From contig JBBDHW010000057.1 of NCBI GenBank assembly GCA_040880805.1, positions 1 to 39,501 of the forward strand: a stretch of DNA of 39,501 bases. Direction: 5' to 3'. The position numbers and the translations under genes were made by a program. The first letter of the stretch is position 1. Each line of letters opens with the position of its first letter. The notes beneath the pieces are model-generated. The model made no database searches. It was given only the letters and a program-made list of their open reading frames with translations, and was not told where the DNA came from. Below, piece by piece: positions 8,184 to 14,601 of the stretch. The DNA is from Acidimicrobiia bacterium. Its GTDB lineage: Bacteria; Actinomycetota; Acidimicrobiia; IMCC26256; DASPTH01.

Positions 8184-8605
8184 TACGTCGACGACGTGGG
8201 CGCGAGGCGGTACGCAACGACCTGCCACCGCGAGTTGCGCCGAGCGAGCTGCACCACGTTGTGCACTGTGGTGTCGTCCCGGAGATCGACGCTGGTGTTG
8301 ACGAGCGCGGCATCCCCGCTCGTGGTGACGCTCGCGTCGTCGACGCCGACGTGAGCAACCAGGCCACGGAGCGTGGGCTGCTGCTCGTAGGCAGCACGTT
8401 TGGCGGCGACGAACTGCTTGCGGTCGAGGCCGTCACGCAGCTCCTTCGCGGAGAGGGTCCAGAGCACGTCGAAGTCGAGGCGGTCCCACGCGTACTCGTA
8501 CGACACGGCAACGTCGCCGGGGCCAGGTCCCTTGTCGCGCGCGACGGCAACGACGAGCGCGATGCACAGCGCGATCACCGCGCCGAGGACGATCCCGATG
8601 ATCAC
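8183..8605 (-). CDS. Small membrane-anchored protein with probable NTF2-like domain
   Basis: 140 aa from a GTG three bases after the stop of the dehydratase gene. Residues 2-22 form one hydrophobic helix (IIGIVLGAVIALCIALVVAV) that would anchor it in the membrane. The rest looks like a small alpha+beta domain: helices around YEYAWDRLDFDVLWTLS and a C-terminal sheet ending RWQVVAYRL, reminiscent of NTF2-like/DUF4878 proteins in Actinobacteria. No catalytic residues are evident. It is embedded between phhB and mobA with almost no spacing, so it is co-expressed with the molybdenum genes. Its role there is unknown. Confidence 0.8.
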   Translation of the reverse strand: MIIGIVLGAVIALCIALVVAVARDKGPGPGDVAVSYEYAWDRLDFDVLWTLSAKELRDGLDRKQFVAAKRAAYEQQPTLRGLVAHVGVDDASVTTSGDAALVNTSVDLRDDTTVHNVVQLARRNSRWQVVAYRLAPTSST

Positions 8606-8608
8606 GGG

Positions 8609-8890
8609 CTACGGAGCGGTCGATTCGATCTCGGCCGCGAGCGCGAAGTCGTTGTCGGTGATGCCGCCCTCGCTGTGCGTGGACAGCGCGACGCGCACCT
8701 TGCGGTAGCGGATGTCGAGATCGGGATGGTGGTCGGCTTTCTCGGCAAGGGCGGCGACGCGCGTGACGAACGCGATCGCGTCGGGGAACGAAGGGAGCTC
8801 GTACGTCTTCGCGATCTCGGCGCCCTCGCGCGACCAACCGGGAAGTGCATCGAGTCGTTGTGCAATGGAGTCGTCTGGGAGTGCAGGCAT
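8609..8890 (-). CDS. phhB: Pterin-4a-carbinolamine dehydratase (COG2154)
   Basis: 93 aa, full length for the family. The core motif EKADHHPDLDIRYRKVRV contains the catalytic HH-PD-x6 pattern, and STHSEGGITDNDFALA is the conserved C-terminal helix. The enzyme dehydrates 4a-hydroxytetrahydrobiopterin, and its relatives have been linked by genome context to molybdopterin metabolism. That suits this location upstream of mobA and fdhD better than aromatic hydroxylation, since no hydroxylase is seen here. The ATG lies one base after the CCA end of tRNA-Asn, and the only upstream Shine-Dalgarno candidate (GGAG) is inside the tRNA 3' end. No alternative start in the protein is reasonable. Confidence 0.95.
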   Translation of the reverse strand: MPALPDDSIAQRLDALPGWSREGAEIAKTYELPSFPDAIAFVTRVAALAEKADHHPDLDIRYRKVRVALSTHSEGGITDNDFALAAEIESTAP

Positions 8891-8891
8891 G

Positions 8892-8967
8892 TGGCTCCGG
8901 GGGAGGGACTCGAACCCTCAACCGTCTCGTTAACAGCGAGCTGCTCGGCCAATTGAGCTACCCCGGA
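8892..8967 (-). tRNA. tRNA-Asn (anticodon GTT)
   Basis: A complete cloverleaf is readable. The acceptor stem TCCGGGG pairs with CCCCGGA, the discriminator base is G, and the CCA end is encoded. The D-arm begins GCTCAATTGG, the anticodon loop reads CTGTTAAC with anticodon GTT, and the T-arm carries GGTTCGAGTCC. The 5' end overlaps the last 10 bases of the upstream HTH gene (stop at 8958), and the 3' end is one base away from the phhB ATG. The tRNA is therefore very likely embedded in a longer transcript. Confidence 0.97.
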
Positions 8968-9608
8968 ACGGCATTCGAGGATAGCAGCGCCCGAATCAAG
9001 CCCATGATCGTTCTGTGCGTCGTGCTGCAGGCGTAGCGAACGTACACACACCCGTACTCGTGCTTCACCCTGCGTATGGTCGGATCAGCAGCCGCGCGGT
9101 ATGGCGCGCGGAACTGCGATCGCGGCACACCGGTGACCTCGGACCAATGCCTCTCGGCGGCGTCCAGATCGAGACCCTCGTGGAGGTACACGCGGACGCG
9201 CAACCGGGACTCGTCGACAGTGAAGAACCTTCGCAACCACGCGCAGAAGAGGGCCACCATCCCGGCATCTGTATTGGCGAACGTGACAGCTCCGTCTGTC
9301 TTCGCTCCCTCGCCCGCGTACAGGGCGACGCCGGCGGCGAGGAAGGCTTCTTCGCCGAGGGTGCCGATGCGCTGGATCCCGAGCTCGTTGAGCTCTTCGA
9401 TCTGGCGCAATTTGGCCGTGTGGGCAGGGTGCGGGCGACGCTGGGGTCCGTAGCGGCGTTTGGACGGCGTGAAGGGGACGTCGCGGACCCACAGGGAAAC
9501 GGACGACTTGCTCACACCCAGGGTGGCGGCGATGTCGGCGAGGGTCATGTTCTGCGCCCGCATGATGCGGGCCTTCTCCTGTTGCTCGACCTTGCCGCGG
9601 TAGCCCAT
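8958..9608 (-). CDS. HTH protein with putative LAGLIDADG-endonuclease-like domain
   Basis: 216 aa from the ATG at 9608. A TACCCT element lies six bases upstream and there is no Shine-Dalgarno, so a leaderless start is likely. Residues 21-41 form a helix-turn-helix (TLADIAATLGVSKSSVSLW). The remainder includes GVALYAGEGAKTDGAV (about 93-108), ANTDAGMVALFCAWLRRFF and VRVYLHEGLDLDAAERHW. This pattern is seen in actinobacterial proteins related to LAGLIDADG homing endonucleases; I give this assignment as inference. A regulator without nuclease activity is the alternative. The stop codon lies inside the first 10 bases of tRNA-Asn, so the C-terminal codons and the tRNA acceptor/D region share sequence. 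Confidence 0.8.
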   Translation of the reverse strand: MGYRGKVEQQEKARIMRAQNMTLADIAATLGVSKSSVSLWVRDVPFTPSKRRYGPQRRPHPAHTAKLRQIEELNELGIQRIGTLGEEAFLAAGVALYAGEGAKTDGAVTFANTDAGMVALFCAWLRRFFTVDESRLRVRVYLHEGLDLDAAERHWSEVTGVPRSQFRAPYRAAADPTIRRVKHEYGCVYVRYACSTTHRTIMGLIRALLSSNAVPG

Positions 9609-9614
9609 GGTGTG

Positions 9615-9620
9615 AGGGTA
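9615..9620 (-). promoter_or_regulatory. -10 element for leaderless HTH gene
   Basis: Minus-strand TACCCT fits the actinobacterial TAnnnT -10 pattern and ends six bases before the ATG at 9608, which would place the transcription start at or near the A of the ATG. No Shine-Dalgarno is available. The whole gap to the divergent glycosyltransferase gene is only 22 bases, so the two promoters must overlap coding sequence. Confidence 0.4.
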
Positions 9621-9630
9621 CGGATGGGGT

Positions 9631-10776
9631 ATGACATTCATGGACGAACCGGACACCGAACCGCGGCGCGTGCTCGTGGTGGAAGACCGCGCCCACCGGC
9701 CCATCGGTCACTTCCCCACGTTGTTTGCTGAACTCGCGGAGGGTTTCGCCGAGAACGGGTGCGCGGTCGAGGTGCTCACGTCGACCGGCTGGTTGTACGA
9801 CGGCGAGCGCGCGGTTCCCTTCGTCGTCAACCGGTATCTCACCTTCGACCGGCTCCGGTACCGGATCGGCGAGTCGTTCGCGAACACGCGAGGACTGCGT
9901 CGGATCGCGAGCAGGTTGCGCACGAGAGCATTGGTGCGCTCCGCGCGGTCGCGGTGTCGAGCTGCCGGCGATCCGACGCCGGACGTCGTGGTCGTCAGCT
10001 CCGGCATCGATCCGATCGTCGCGGCCGCGTTCGCGCGTCCCGGGCGGTGGCTCTTCTACGAGTTCGGCGCGCCCGTGAGTATGGAACCGAGGTTCTCGGC
10101 AGGCGCCGGCGTGCAGATCGCGACCCCCGACGAAGACGACACGGCACGATGGAGGGAGATCGCCCCGTTCCTCCATCCGATCACGCTTCCCATCGCCGGT
10201 GCGCGCGCCCGCGATCGCGTTCCCGACGCGAAGCGACGCATCGGTCTGAGCGCCGAGGCCCGCGTCGCACTCGTGTTCGGCGACGCCAGCGACGACAAGG
10301 ACGTCGACCTCGTGGCACGAGTGTTCGCGGAGCTCGCAGGCTGGCAACTCGTCGTTGCGGGACGGGTGGCCGGCGAATACCGGCACGCGGGCGGTCGTGA
10401 GGCCTTCATCATCGGCGGATACGTCGACATCGCGATGCGTGACGTCGTGTACAGCACCGCCGACCTCGTCGTGCTGAACTTCAAGCCGGAGTACCACGGA
10501 AATTCCGCGCTGGTGACCGATGCGATCTCGTTCGGCGTTCCGATCGTTTGCTCCGACGGATCGATCGCGGCCGCGATCGTCCGCGAGTACCGCCTCGGCG
10601 TCGTCTTCAACCCGGGGGATCCCGACTCACTGCATCAAGCCGTCGACACTGCTCCGGTGTTCATCGAGGCGGCTGATCTGGAACGCGCGCGCACCGAGCT
10701 CTCGAACCGCGCGGTCGCAGCACGGTTCCTGCGCGCTTTGCAATACACTCCGCCCGCCGAGGGAGGTCAGCCATGA
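9631..10776 (+). CDS. Glycosyltransferase-like protein (GT-B fold, GT4-like)
   Basis: 381 aa. The N-terminal half reads as a Rossmann domain starting RRVLVVEDRAHRPIGHFP and containing PDVVVVSSGIDPI. The C-terminal half has VALVFGDASDDKDVDLV and WQLVVAGRVAG, the strands of the nucleotide-sugar domain. DAISFGVPIVCSDGSIAAAI followed by RLGVVFNPGDPDSLHQAV corresponds to the donor-binding EX7E-like region of GT4 enzymes, although the classical first glutamate is not obvious. No signal peptide or membrane helix is seen. The sugar and acceptor are unknown. A second in-frame ATG lies nine bases downstream (9640). Its stop overlaps the amidohydrolase start by four bases, with a strong GAGGGAGG ribosome site there, so the two are co-translated. 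Confidence 0.75.
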   Translation: MTFMDEPDTEPRRVLVVEDRAHRPIGHFPTLFAELAEGFAENGCAVEVLTSTGWLYDGERAVPFVVNRYLTFDRLRYRIGESFANTRGLRRIASRLRTRALVRSARSRCRAAGDPTPDVVVVSSGIDPIVAAAFARPGRWLFYEFGAPVSMEPRFSAGAGVQIATPDEDDTARWREIAPFLHPITLPIAGARARDRVPDAKRRIGLSAEARVALVFGDASDDKDVDLVARVFAELAGWQLVVAGRVAGEYRHAGGREAFIIGGYVDIAMRDVVYSTADLVVLNFKPEYHGNSALVTDAISFGVPIVCSDGSIAAAIVREYRLGVVFNPGDPDSLHQAVDTAPVFIEAADLERARTELSNRAVAARFLRALQYTPPAEGGQP

Positions 10777-11891
10777 CGACTACGCAAGCCACGAACGCGG
10801 TCGACTACAAGAACGGGTCGGCGACGATCGACGCCGACGGCCACGTGAACGAAACCGGTCATCTCGGCGACTACATCGATCCCGCCCACAAGGACATCCT
10901 GAACCTGCCGCCGGGCACCGTGCGCGCGATGGCCGAGCCTCCTGCCGACTTCCGGATCCTCTCCACGTGGGATCCGAGTGTGCTGTCTCACCTCGCGATT
11001 CCGGGTGGGAGCGACGGTGCGGCGCGCCTGAGCGACATGGACCGCGAGGGCATCGACGCGGCGGTCCTCTACCCCACCCTGTTGCTCGAGTGGCGCGAGG
11101 ACCCTGCCGGGTTCGGCGCGCTCTGCCGCGCGTACAACGACTGGCTGCGCGATTACTGCGCAGTCGACACGGGCCGGCTCTACGGCGTGGGCGCGGTTCC
11201 GCTCCAGGACATCCCGGCAGCCATCGCGGAGATGGAACGCAGCCTCGAGCAGCTCGACTTCAAGGCCGTCTTCGTGCGGCCGGCGCCGTACATCGGATTG
11301 AAGAAGCTGCACGACCCGGTCTATGACCCGTTCTGGGACGCGGCGCAGAGCCTCGGCTGCCCGATCGGCGTGCACCCCTACCCGATGGCCGACATGCCGA
11401 ACACCGTGCAGCTGCTCTCACTCGACGACGACAGCTACGGCATGCCGAGCGAAGGGCTCACACTGCGGCAGGGTCTCGGCAACGCGATGGACATGATGAT
11501 GGCCACGGGCTGGTTCGTCGCCGGCGGGATCTGCGAGCGCTTCCCCGACCTCGAGGTCGTCATCCTCGAAGGCTCGGGCGGATGGATGCCCACGATGCTC
11601 GAGCGCTTCGACCACCAGCAGAGGGTGTTCGGCAATCCGTACCAGCAGACGTCGCCGTCCGAGGTGTTCCGTCGCCAGTGCTGGGTGAGCTTCGACCCCG
11701 ACGAGTGCGCGCTCGCGTTCAGCGCCGAGGTGCTCGGCGCCGACCGGATCATGTGGGCGTCGGACTACCCGCACCCGGACGCCAAGATCGAAGGAGTCGT
11801 CGACGAGCTCCACGAGGCGACCGAGAAGCTCGACGCGGAGTCGCGCCGTCTGGTCAACGGCGCCAACGCCGCTGCCTTCTACGACCTCTGA
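10773..11891 (+). CDS. Amidohydrolase family protein (amidohydrolase_2 type)
   Basis: 372 aa. Metal-binding motifs of the TIM-barrel amidohydrolase_2 family are clear: DADGH at residues 20-24 (usually DxDxH), GVHPYP in the middle of the barrel, VILEGSGGW, and WASDYPHPDA near the C-terminus, which holds the catalytic aspartate. Relatives include decarboxylases of the ACMSD type and uncharacterised actinobacterial hydrolases that act on aromatic or lipid substrates. The ATG sits behind GAGGGAGG and overlaps the glycosyltransferase stop (ATGA). The 3' end overlaps the convergent 95-aa gene by 13 bases. Confidence 0.92.
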   Translation: MTTTQATNAVDYKNGSATIDADGHVNETGHLGDYIDPAHKDILNLPPGTVRAMAEPPADFRILSTWDPSVLSHLAIPGGSDGAARLSDMDREGIDAAVLYPTLLLEWREDPAGFGALCRAYNDWLRDYCAVDTGRLYGVGAVPLQDIPAAIAEMERSLEQLDFKAVFVRPAPYIGLKKLHDPVYDPFWDAAQSLGCPIGVHPYPMADMPNTVQLLSLDDDSYGMPSEGLTLRQGLGNAMDMMMATGWFVAGGICERFPDLEVVILEGSGGWMPTMLERFDHQQRVFGNPYQQTSPSEVFRRQCWVSFDPDECALAFSAEVLGADRIMWASDYPHPDAKIEGVVDELHEATEKLDAESRRLVNGANAAAFYDL

Positions 11892-12166
11892 CGAACGAGC
11901 CCGCCAACGAGCTTCTGGAGTCGTGGGGTTTCCTTCAACGCCCGCGCCAGCCCCTTCATGTCGTCGGCCGACACCATGAGCGGGTTTCGCTGGAAGCGGC
12001 CGCTGTGGGTGTACGAGCAGAAGCGCACGCTGAGCGATCCATCCTCGTACTCCAGCAGTTGGATCGTCGGCACGTGGTGCTCGCTCTCGATGAACACCTC
12101 CTCCACGATCTGGCCTCCGCCCCACGGAAAGCTGAACGGACGCGGGAGTTTGCGCTGCGGCGTCAT
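11879..12166 (-). CDS. Conserved-looking 95-aa protein, unknown function
   Basis: 95 aa from the ATG at 12166, with AGAGGTG just upstream and one base between it and the stop of the preceding ORF. The composition looks like a real folded protein: FSFPWGGGQIVEEVFIE, then VPTIQLLEYEDGSLSVRFC, and a C-terminal helix DDMKGLARALKETPRL. I do not recognise a catalytic motif or a named family. It is the last member of the tight gene string starting next to tRNA-Met and looks intact, unlike its upstream partners. The extended reading to 12316 is only out-of-frame sequence of the upstream gene. Confidence 0.75.
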   Translation of the reverse strand: MTPQRKLPRPFSFPWGGGQIVEEVFIESEHHVPTIQLLEYEDGSLSVRFCSYTHSGRFQRNPLMVSADDMKGLARALKETPRLQKLVGGLVRQRS

Positions 12167-12167
12167 G

Positions 12168-12698
12168 TCACCTCTTTTGCTCGGCCGCCGCACGCGCGGC
12201 GATCGCCCACTCTGCCGGTGTCGACACACGCGTGTCGAGCACGACGACCCGTCGTTCCGTCCACGCCGGCAGGGCACCGAGCTCGTCGGCCTGCGACCGG
12301 TGCACGACCACCGCAACGAGATACCGCTCCAGATCGACCGAGCCCTCGATCTTGGCCGGATGCACGCCGTCGAACCGCACGCGCTCGTGCGTGAGGAGCT
12401 CGTCCCAGTCGACGAACAGCCGCGTCGCGGCCGACGCGGCGGCTCATCGCGACGGCTTCCGGCGCTTGACAGTCGCCGTTCGCGAACATGACGTGCTCGA
12501 AGTAGTCACTTCGACCTGAAGTCGGGGGTAGGTGCTCGCATTCGCGAGATCGGCTGCGGCTATCGATGAAGACGCTGTCTTCGGGAGGAGCGTCCCGCTA
12601 CGCAGCGCATCACCCGCGACTCGGGCCGTCGTACCGTGGCAGACCAGCGATCCACCACACCCGTGCTCGTACACATCCGAGCAACATTGCTTCGGCAT
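12168..12698 (-). pseudogene. Frameshifted gene with HGTT motif (possible ADP-ribosyltransferase-like)
   Basis: Three minus-strand frames read in turn give pieces that look like one protein. From the ATG at 12698 (TGATG overlap with the preceding stop) frame A gives GSLVCHGTTARVAGDALRSG up to about 12530. Frame B then gives DYFEHVMFANGDCQAPEAV, until about 12430. Frame C gives RLFVDWDELLTHERVRFDG and continues as a plausible C-terminus to the stop at 12168. The HGTT motif resembles the first catalytic histidine of the H-Y-E class of ADP-ribosyltransferases; this is inference. At least two frameshifts are needed, so the gene is either decayed or the assembly has indels here. If taken literally, the last part could start at the GTG at 12380 and give a 70-aa protein. 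Confidence 0.55.
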
Positions 12699-12946
12699 CA
12701 GGCCAGGATGCGGACGCGTCGACGGCGCGCTCGCAATACTCGACACGTCGATGCGCGGGTCGCTTTCAGCTCGACCGCTCGACCGTGGACTCTTTCGTAG
12801 GCGAGAAAGTCGACGACGCTCTGCCGATCGAGGTCGGTTGGCTGCGCGTCGGACGCGACGGCGTGCCGGTACCACCATTCCCCGGTCGCCCGCCGGCGTG
12901 CGAGCGGCACGCCGCCCACGGCCAGCTCGAGGACTGACGTGCTCAC
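12698..12946 (-). CDS. 82-aa protein, unknown, part of the tRNA-Met-adjacent cassette
   Basis: 82 aa. The GTG start overlaps the stop of the upstream P-loop gene as GTGA (12943-12946), and its TGA overlaps the next ATG as TGATG (12698-12700); both overlaps argue that it is translated. The first 60 residues look natural, with RRRATGEWWYRHAVASD and LDRQSVVDFLAYERVHG. The last 20 are arginine-rich and low in complexity, which hints at a frame change near the C-terminus. No family is recognised. By size and place it could be a partner of the kinase-like or HGTT gene. Confidence 0.5.
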   Translation of the reverse strand: MSTSVLELAVGGVPLARRRATGEWWYRHAVASDAQPTDLDRQSVVDFLAYERVHGRAVELKATRASTCRVLRARRRRVRILA

Positions 12947-13527
12947 AGCGCTACGCGAGGTTGATCGACGCTTCCCGGAACCGTCACCTGGGACGCTGCG
13001 AGCGATCGGATCGCGCGCGGCTCCGGCGCCGTACTCAGCCAGGTTGTAACTCGTTCGGCCAATCGGTCGGGAGCCTCGTGCACCGCATCGAGCTCGAGGT
13101 CGCATGGCAGTTCCCATACGCCGCGCCGAGTGGCCTGCCCACGAGCGGTGCCGGCGAGGATTCCGTCGGTACGCGCCGCTTCGCGCGTCTCGAGCGTCTC
13201 GAGATCCCAGCGCAACCCGATCAGCCATGCGTCGTACGGTGCAAAGACCCGCGCCGCCATCACTCGCGCACGCGCATGCCACAGACCCCACTCGACGATC
13301 AGATCTACACCAGCATCGAGGTAGCCACGCAGCGCCAGCGCCGCGCCACGGTCCAATCGATCCTGGTGTGCGAGCGTCGCGAACTCCGGCCGATCCAAGG
13401 GCCAGTGAAGAGCCCATTGATCAACTTCGACGAACAGGTACGGATCGGGGAGCACGTTGAGCAACGCGTGACCCAACGATGTCTTCCCGGCTGAGGAAGG
13501 TACGACGAGAAAGAGCGCTCGGCCAAT
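12943..13527 (-). CDS. P-loop phosphotransferase, chloramphenicol phosphotransferase-like; start damaged
   Basis: The frame contains a Walker A, PSSAGKTS, preceded by GRALFLVV, then LPDPYLFVEVDQWALHW, a D-x-W feature typical of CPT-like kinases. VDLIVEWGLWHARARVMAARV and a domain ending LPCDLELDAVHEAPD follow. Family members phosphorylate small molecules or act as AAA-type kinases of unknown target; zeta toxins are distant relatives. The reading frame has no ATG, GTG or TTG before the Walker A. The upstream-most codon that fits is ATT at 13527. An ATG at 13543, two bases after the tRNA-Met gene, is one frame off, so a single-base indel near the start is likely. From ATT the protein would be 194 aa. 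Conventional start calling would begin at a TTG at 13476 and lose the Walker A. Confidence 0.65.
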   Translation of the reverse strand: MGRALFLVVPSSAGKTSLGHALLNVLPDPYLFVEVDQWALHWPLDRPEFATLAHQDRLDRGAALALRGYLDAGVDLIVEWGLWHARARVMAARVFAPYDAWLIGLRWDLETLETREAARTDGILAGTARGQATRRGVWELPCDLELDAVHEAPDRLAERVTTWLSTAPEPRAIRSLAASQVTVPGSVDQPRVAL

Positions 13528-13545
13528 GTCTGAGGCGTGTCATCG

Positions 13546-13618
13546 TGGGGCGGGAAGGGATCGAACCTTCGACCGAGGGATTATGAGTCCCCTGCTCTGA
13601 CCACTGAGCTACCGCCCC
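13546..13618 (-). tRNA. tRNA-Met (anticodon CAT)
   Basis: The acceptor stem GGGGCGG pairs with CCGCCCC, and the discriminator base is A. The D-arm starts GCTCAGTGGTCAGAGC. The anticodon loop ACTCATAATC has anticodon CAT, and the T-arm has GGTTCGATCCC. The CCA is not encoded, unlike in tRNA-Asn. It does not begin with the mismatched pair expected of initiator tRNA, so it is an elongator Met tRNA or the lysidine-modified tRNA-Ile that reads ATA. The P-loop gene cassette follows directly on the same strand. Confidence 0.92.
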
Positions 13619-13646
13619 GAGGCGGCAAGCCTAGGAAACCGCGCCG

Positions 13647-13980
13647 CTACGAGAGGTCGTCGCAGGCGGGTTCGTTGTGCTTGGCCGCGTCGATCGGCCT
13701 TCCTTGTGGTACTTCTTCTGAGCGGAGTCGAAGATCTTGTCGCGACGATCCGACGACACGGCGAGCTGCTTCGGGAGCTTTGCGACCCTGCCTTGAACGC
13801 GGCTCTGTCCGGTCGGGTGATCCTCCGCGTCGGTAGCTCTTCCTTGAAGCCCGGCTGCACCTCGGTAAGACGGCTGGTGATTACTCCGCGATCCCATTGC
13901 CATCCTTGACGTCCAGAGTCCCGAGCGCCTGACCTCGGCGACCATCGACCTGGACGCGACCGATCGTCGAGGAACTGCAC
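13647..13980 (-). pseudogene. Decayed gene remnant between GNAT gene and tRNA-Met
   Basis: No single frame is open with natural composition, but protein-like pieces appear in succession on the minus strand. GRVQVDGRRGQALGTLDV sits at about 13960-13890. RGVITSRLTEVQPGFKEELP follows in another frame, then LPKQLAVSSDRRDKIFDSAQ in a third. The end PIDAAKHNEPACDDLS with a TAG at 13647 is in yet another frame. At least three frame changes would be needed. I do not recognise the parent family. The rest of the gap from 13981 to 14055 shows only a GC-rich GAGCGAGCGGAGCGGC stretch that may form a weak hairpin. Confidence 0.35.
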
Positions 13981-14055
13981 GAAGCTCTCAGGTCGGGGCG
14001 GTGCGCGCCGAGCGAGCGGAGCGGCAGTAGTTGGTGAGAGGGCGTCCCGAATTGC

Positions 14056-14589
14056 TCACAAATCGCAACGGAGGACGGGCATTCGAGCGCCCGGATCGAT
14101 TTGCTCGAACCCGTTGGCGAGGAATGCCGCCACCGCTCCTGCAACTTCCGCTGGACCTCCCGCAATCCACCAAGGGGGAGGCCCGTACAGCACCGCAGCG
14201 CCACGACCGGACGCGTACCTCTTTGCTGATGCGACCAGAGACCGGCCAACGCCGCGACCGCGGCCGCTTCGCACGACGTGGATGCACGGTGCCGCCCAGG
14301 CGTCCTCGCGATCGATGCCTCCATACTGCGGATATCTCCCAAGTGGTCCGAGCGCGCACCAACCGATCGGTTCGCTGCCGAGCTGTGCGAGAAGACCCGG
14401 CACTTCACCTTGTTCAACGAGCGCACGCATGAACTCACGGTTCTCCGGGGCCGCGTGCGTGTAGTTACGGTGCGCCCGGAACGGCCAGACGCACCAGCAC
14501 GCCTCCTGTGACGGCGACGAGCAGAAGAGAGCCTCGAACGCTGACCACTCTGTCGTTGTCACGGGCACGACCGCGACGTTCTCGTCCAC
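14056..14589 (-). CDS. GNAT-family N-acetyltransferase
   Basis: 177 aa. The acetyl-CoA pyrophosphate-binding loop is RSGRGRGVGRSLVASA, matching the R/Q-x-x-G-x-G/A pattern, preceded by the strand APCIHVV. EPIGWCALGPLGRYP is the usual beta-hairpin before it, and VAAFLANGFEQID is the typical C-terminal motif of GNATs that fold around acetyl-CoA. The acceptor substrate is unknown. The GTG start at 14589 has no Shine-Dalgarno. A TAGAGT element at 14596-14601 ends six bases before it, consistent with a leaderless promoter. Confidence 0.88.
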   Translation of the reverse strand: MDENVAVVPVTTTEWSAFEALFCSSPSQEACWCVWPFRAHRNYTHAAPENREFMRALVEQGEVPGLLAQLGSEPIGWCALGPLGRYPQYGGIDREDAWAAPCIHVVRSGRGRGVGRSLVASAKRYASGRGAAVLYGPPPWWIAGGPAEVAGAVAAFLANGFEQIDPGARMPVLRCDL

Positions 14590-14595
14590 GAGCTG

Positions 14596-14601
14596 ACTCT
14601 A
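14596..14601 (-). promoter_or_regulatory. -10 element for leaderless GNAT gene
   Basis: Minus-strand TAGAGT (TAnnnT) followed by six bases and then the GTG start of the acetyltransferase. The same bases contain the stop codon of the possible 31-aa peptide upstream. No convincing -35 hexamer was found. Confidence 0.35.

Noticed and set aside
12532-13494. 320-aa open frame on the plus strand in the accessory island
   Set aside because: Antisense of the P-loop gene, which has a Walker A and operon-type overlaps. The plus-strand product is basic and motif-free.
13546-13618. Initiator tRNA-fMet
   Set aside because: The first acceptor pair is a normal G-C match, unlike the mismatch of bacterial initiators; an elongator Met or lysidine tRNA-Ile fits better.
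12943-14589. Integrase-driven genomic island at tRNA-Met
   Set aside because: No integrase, no direct repeat of the tRNA 3' end and no transposase were found in the window; only decay and cassette structure are visible.
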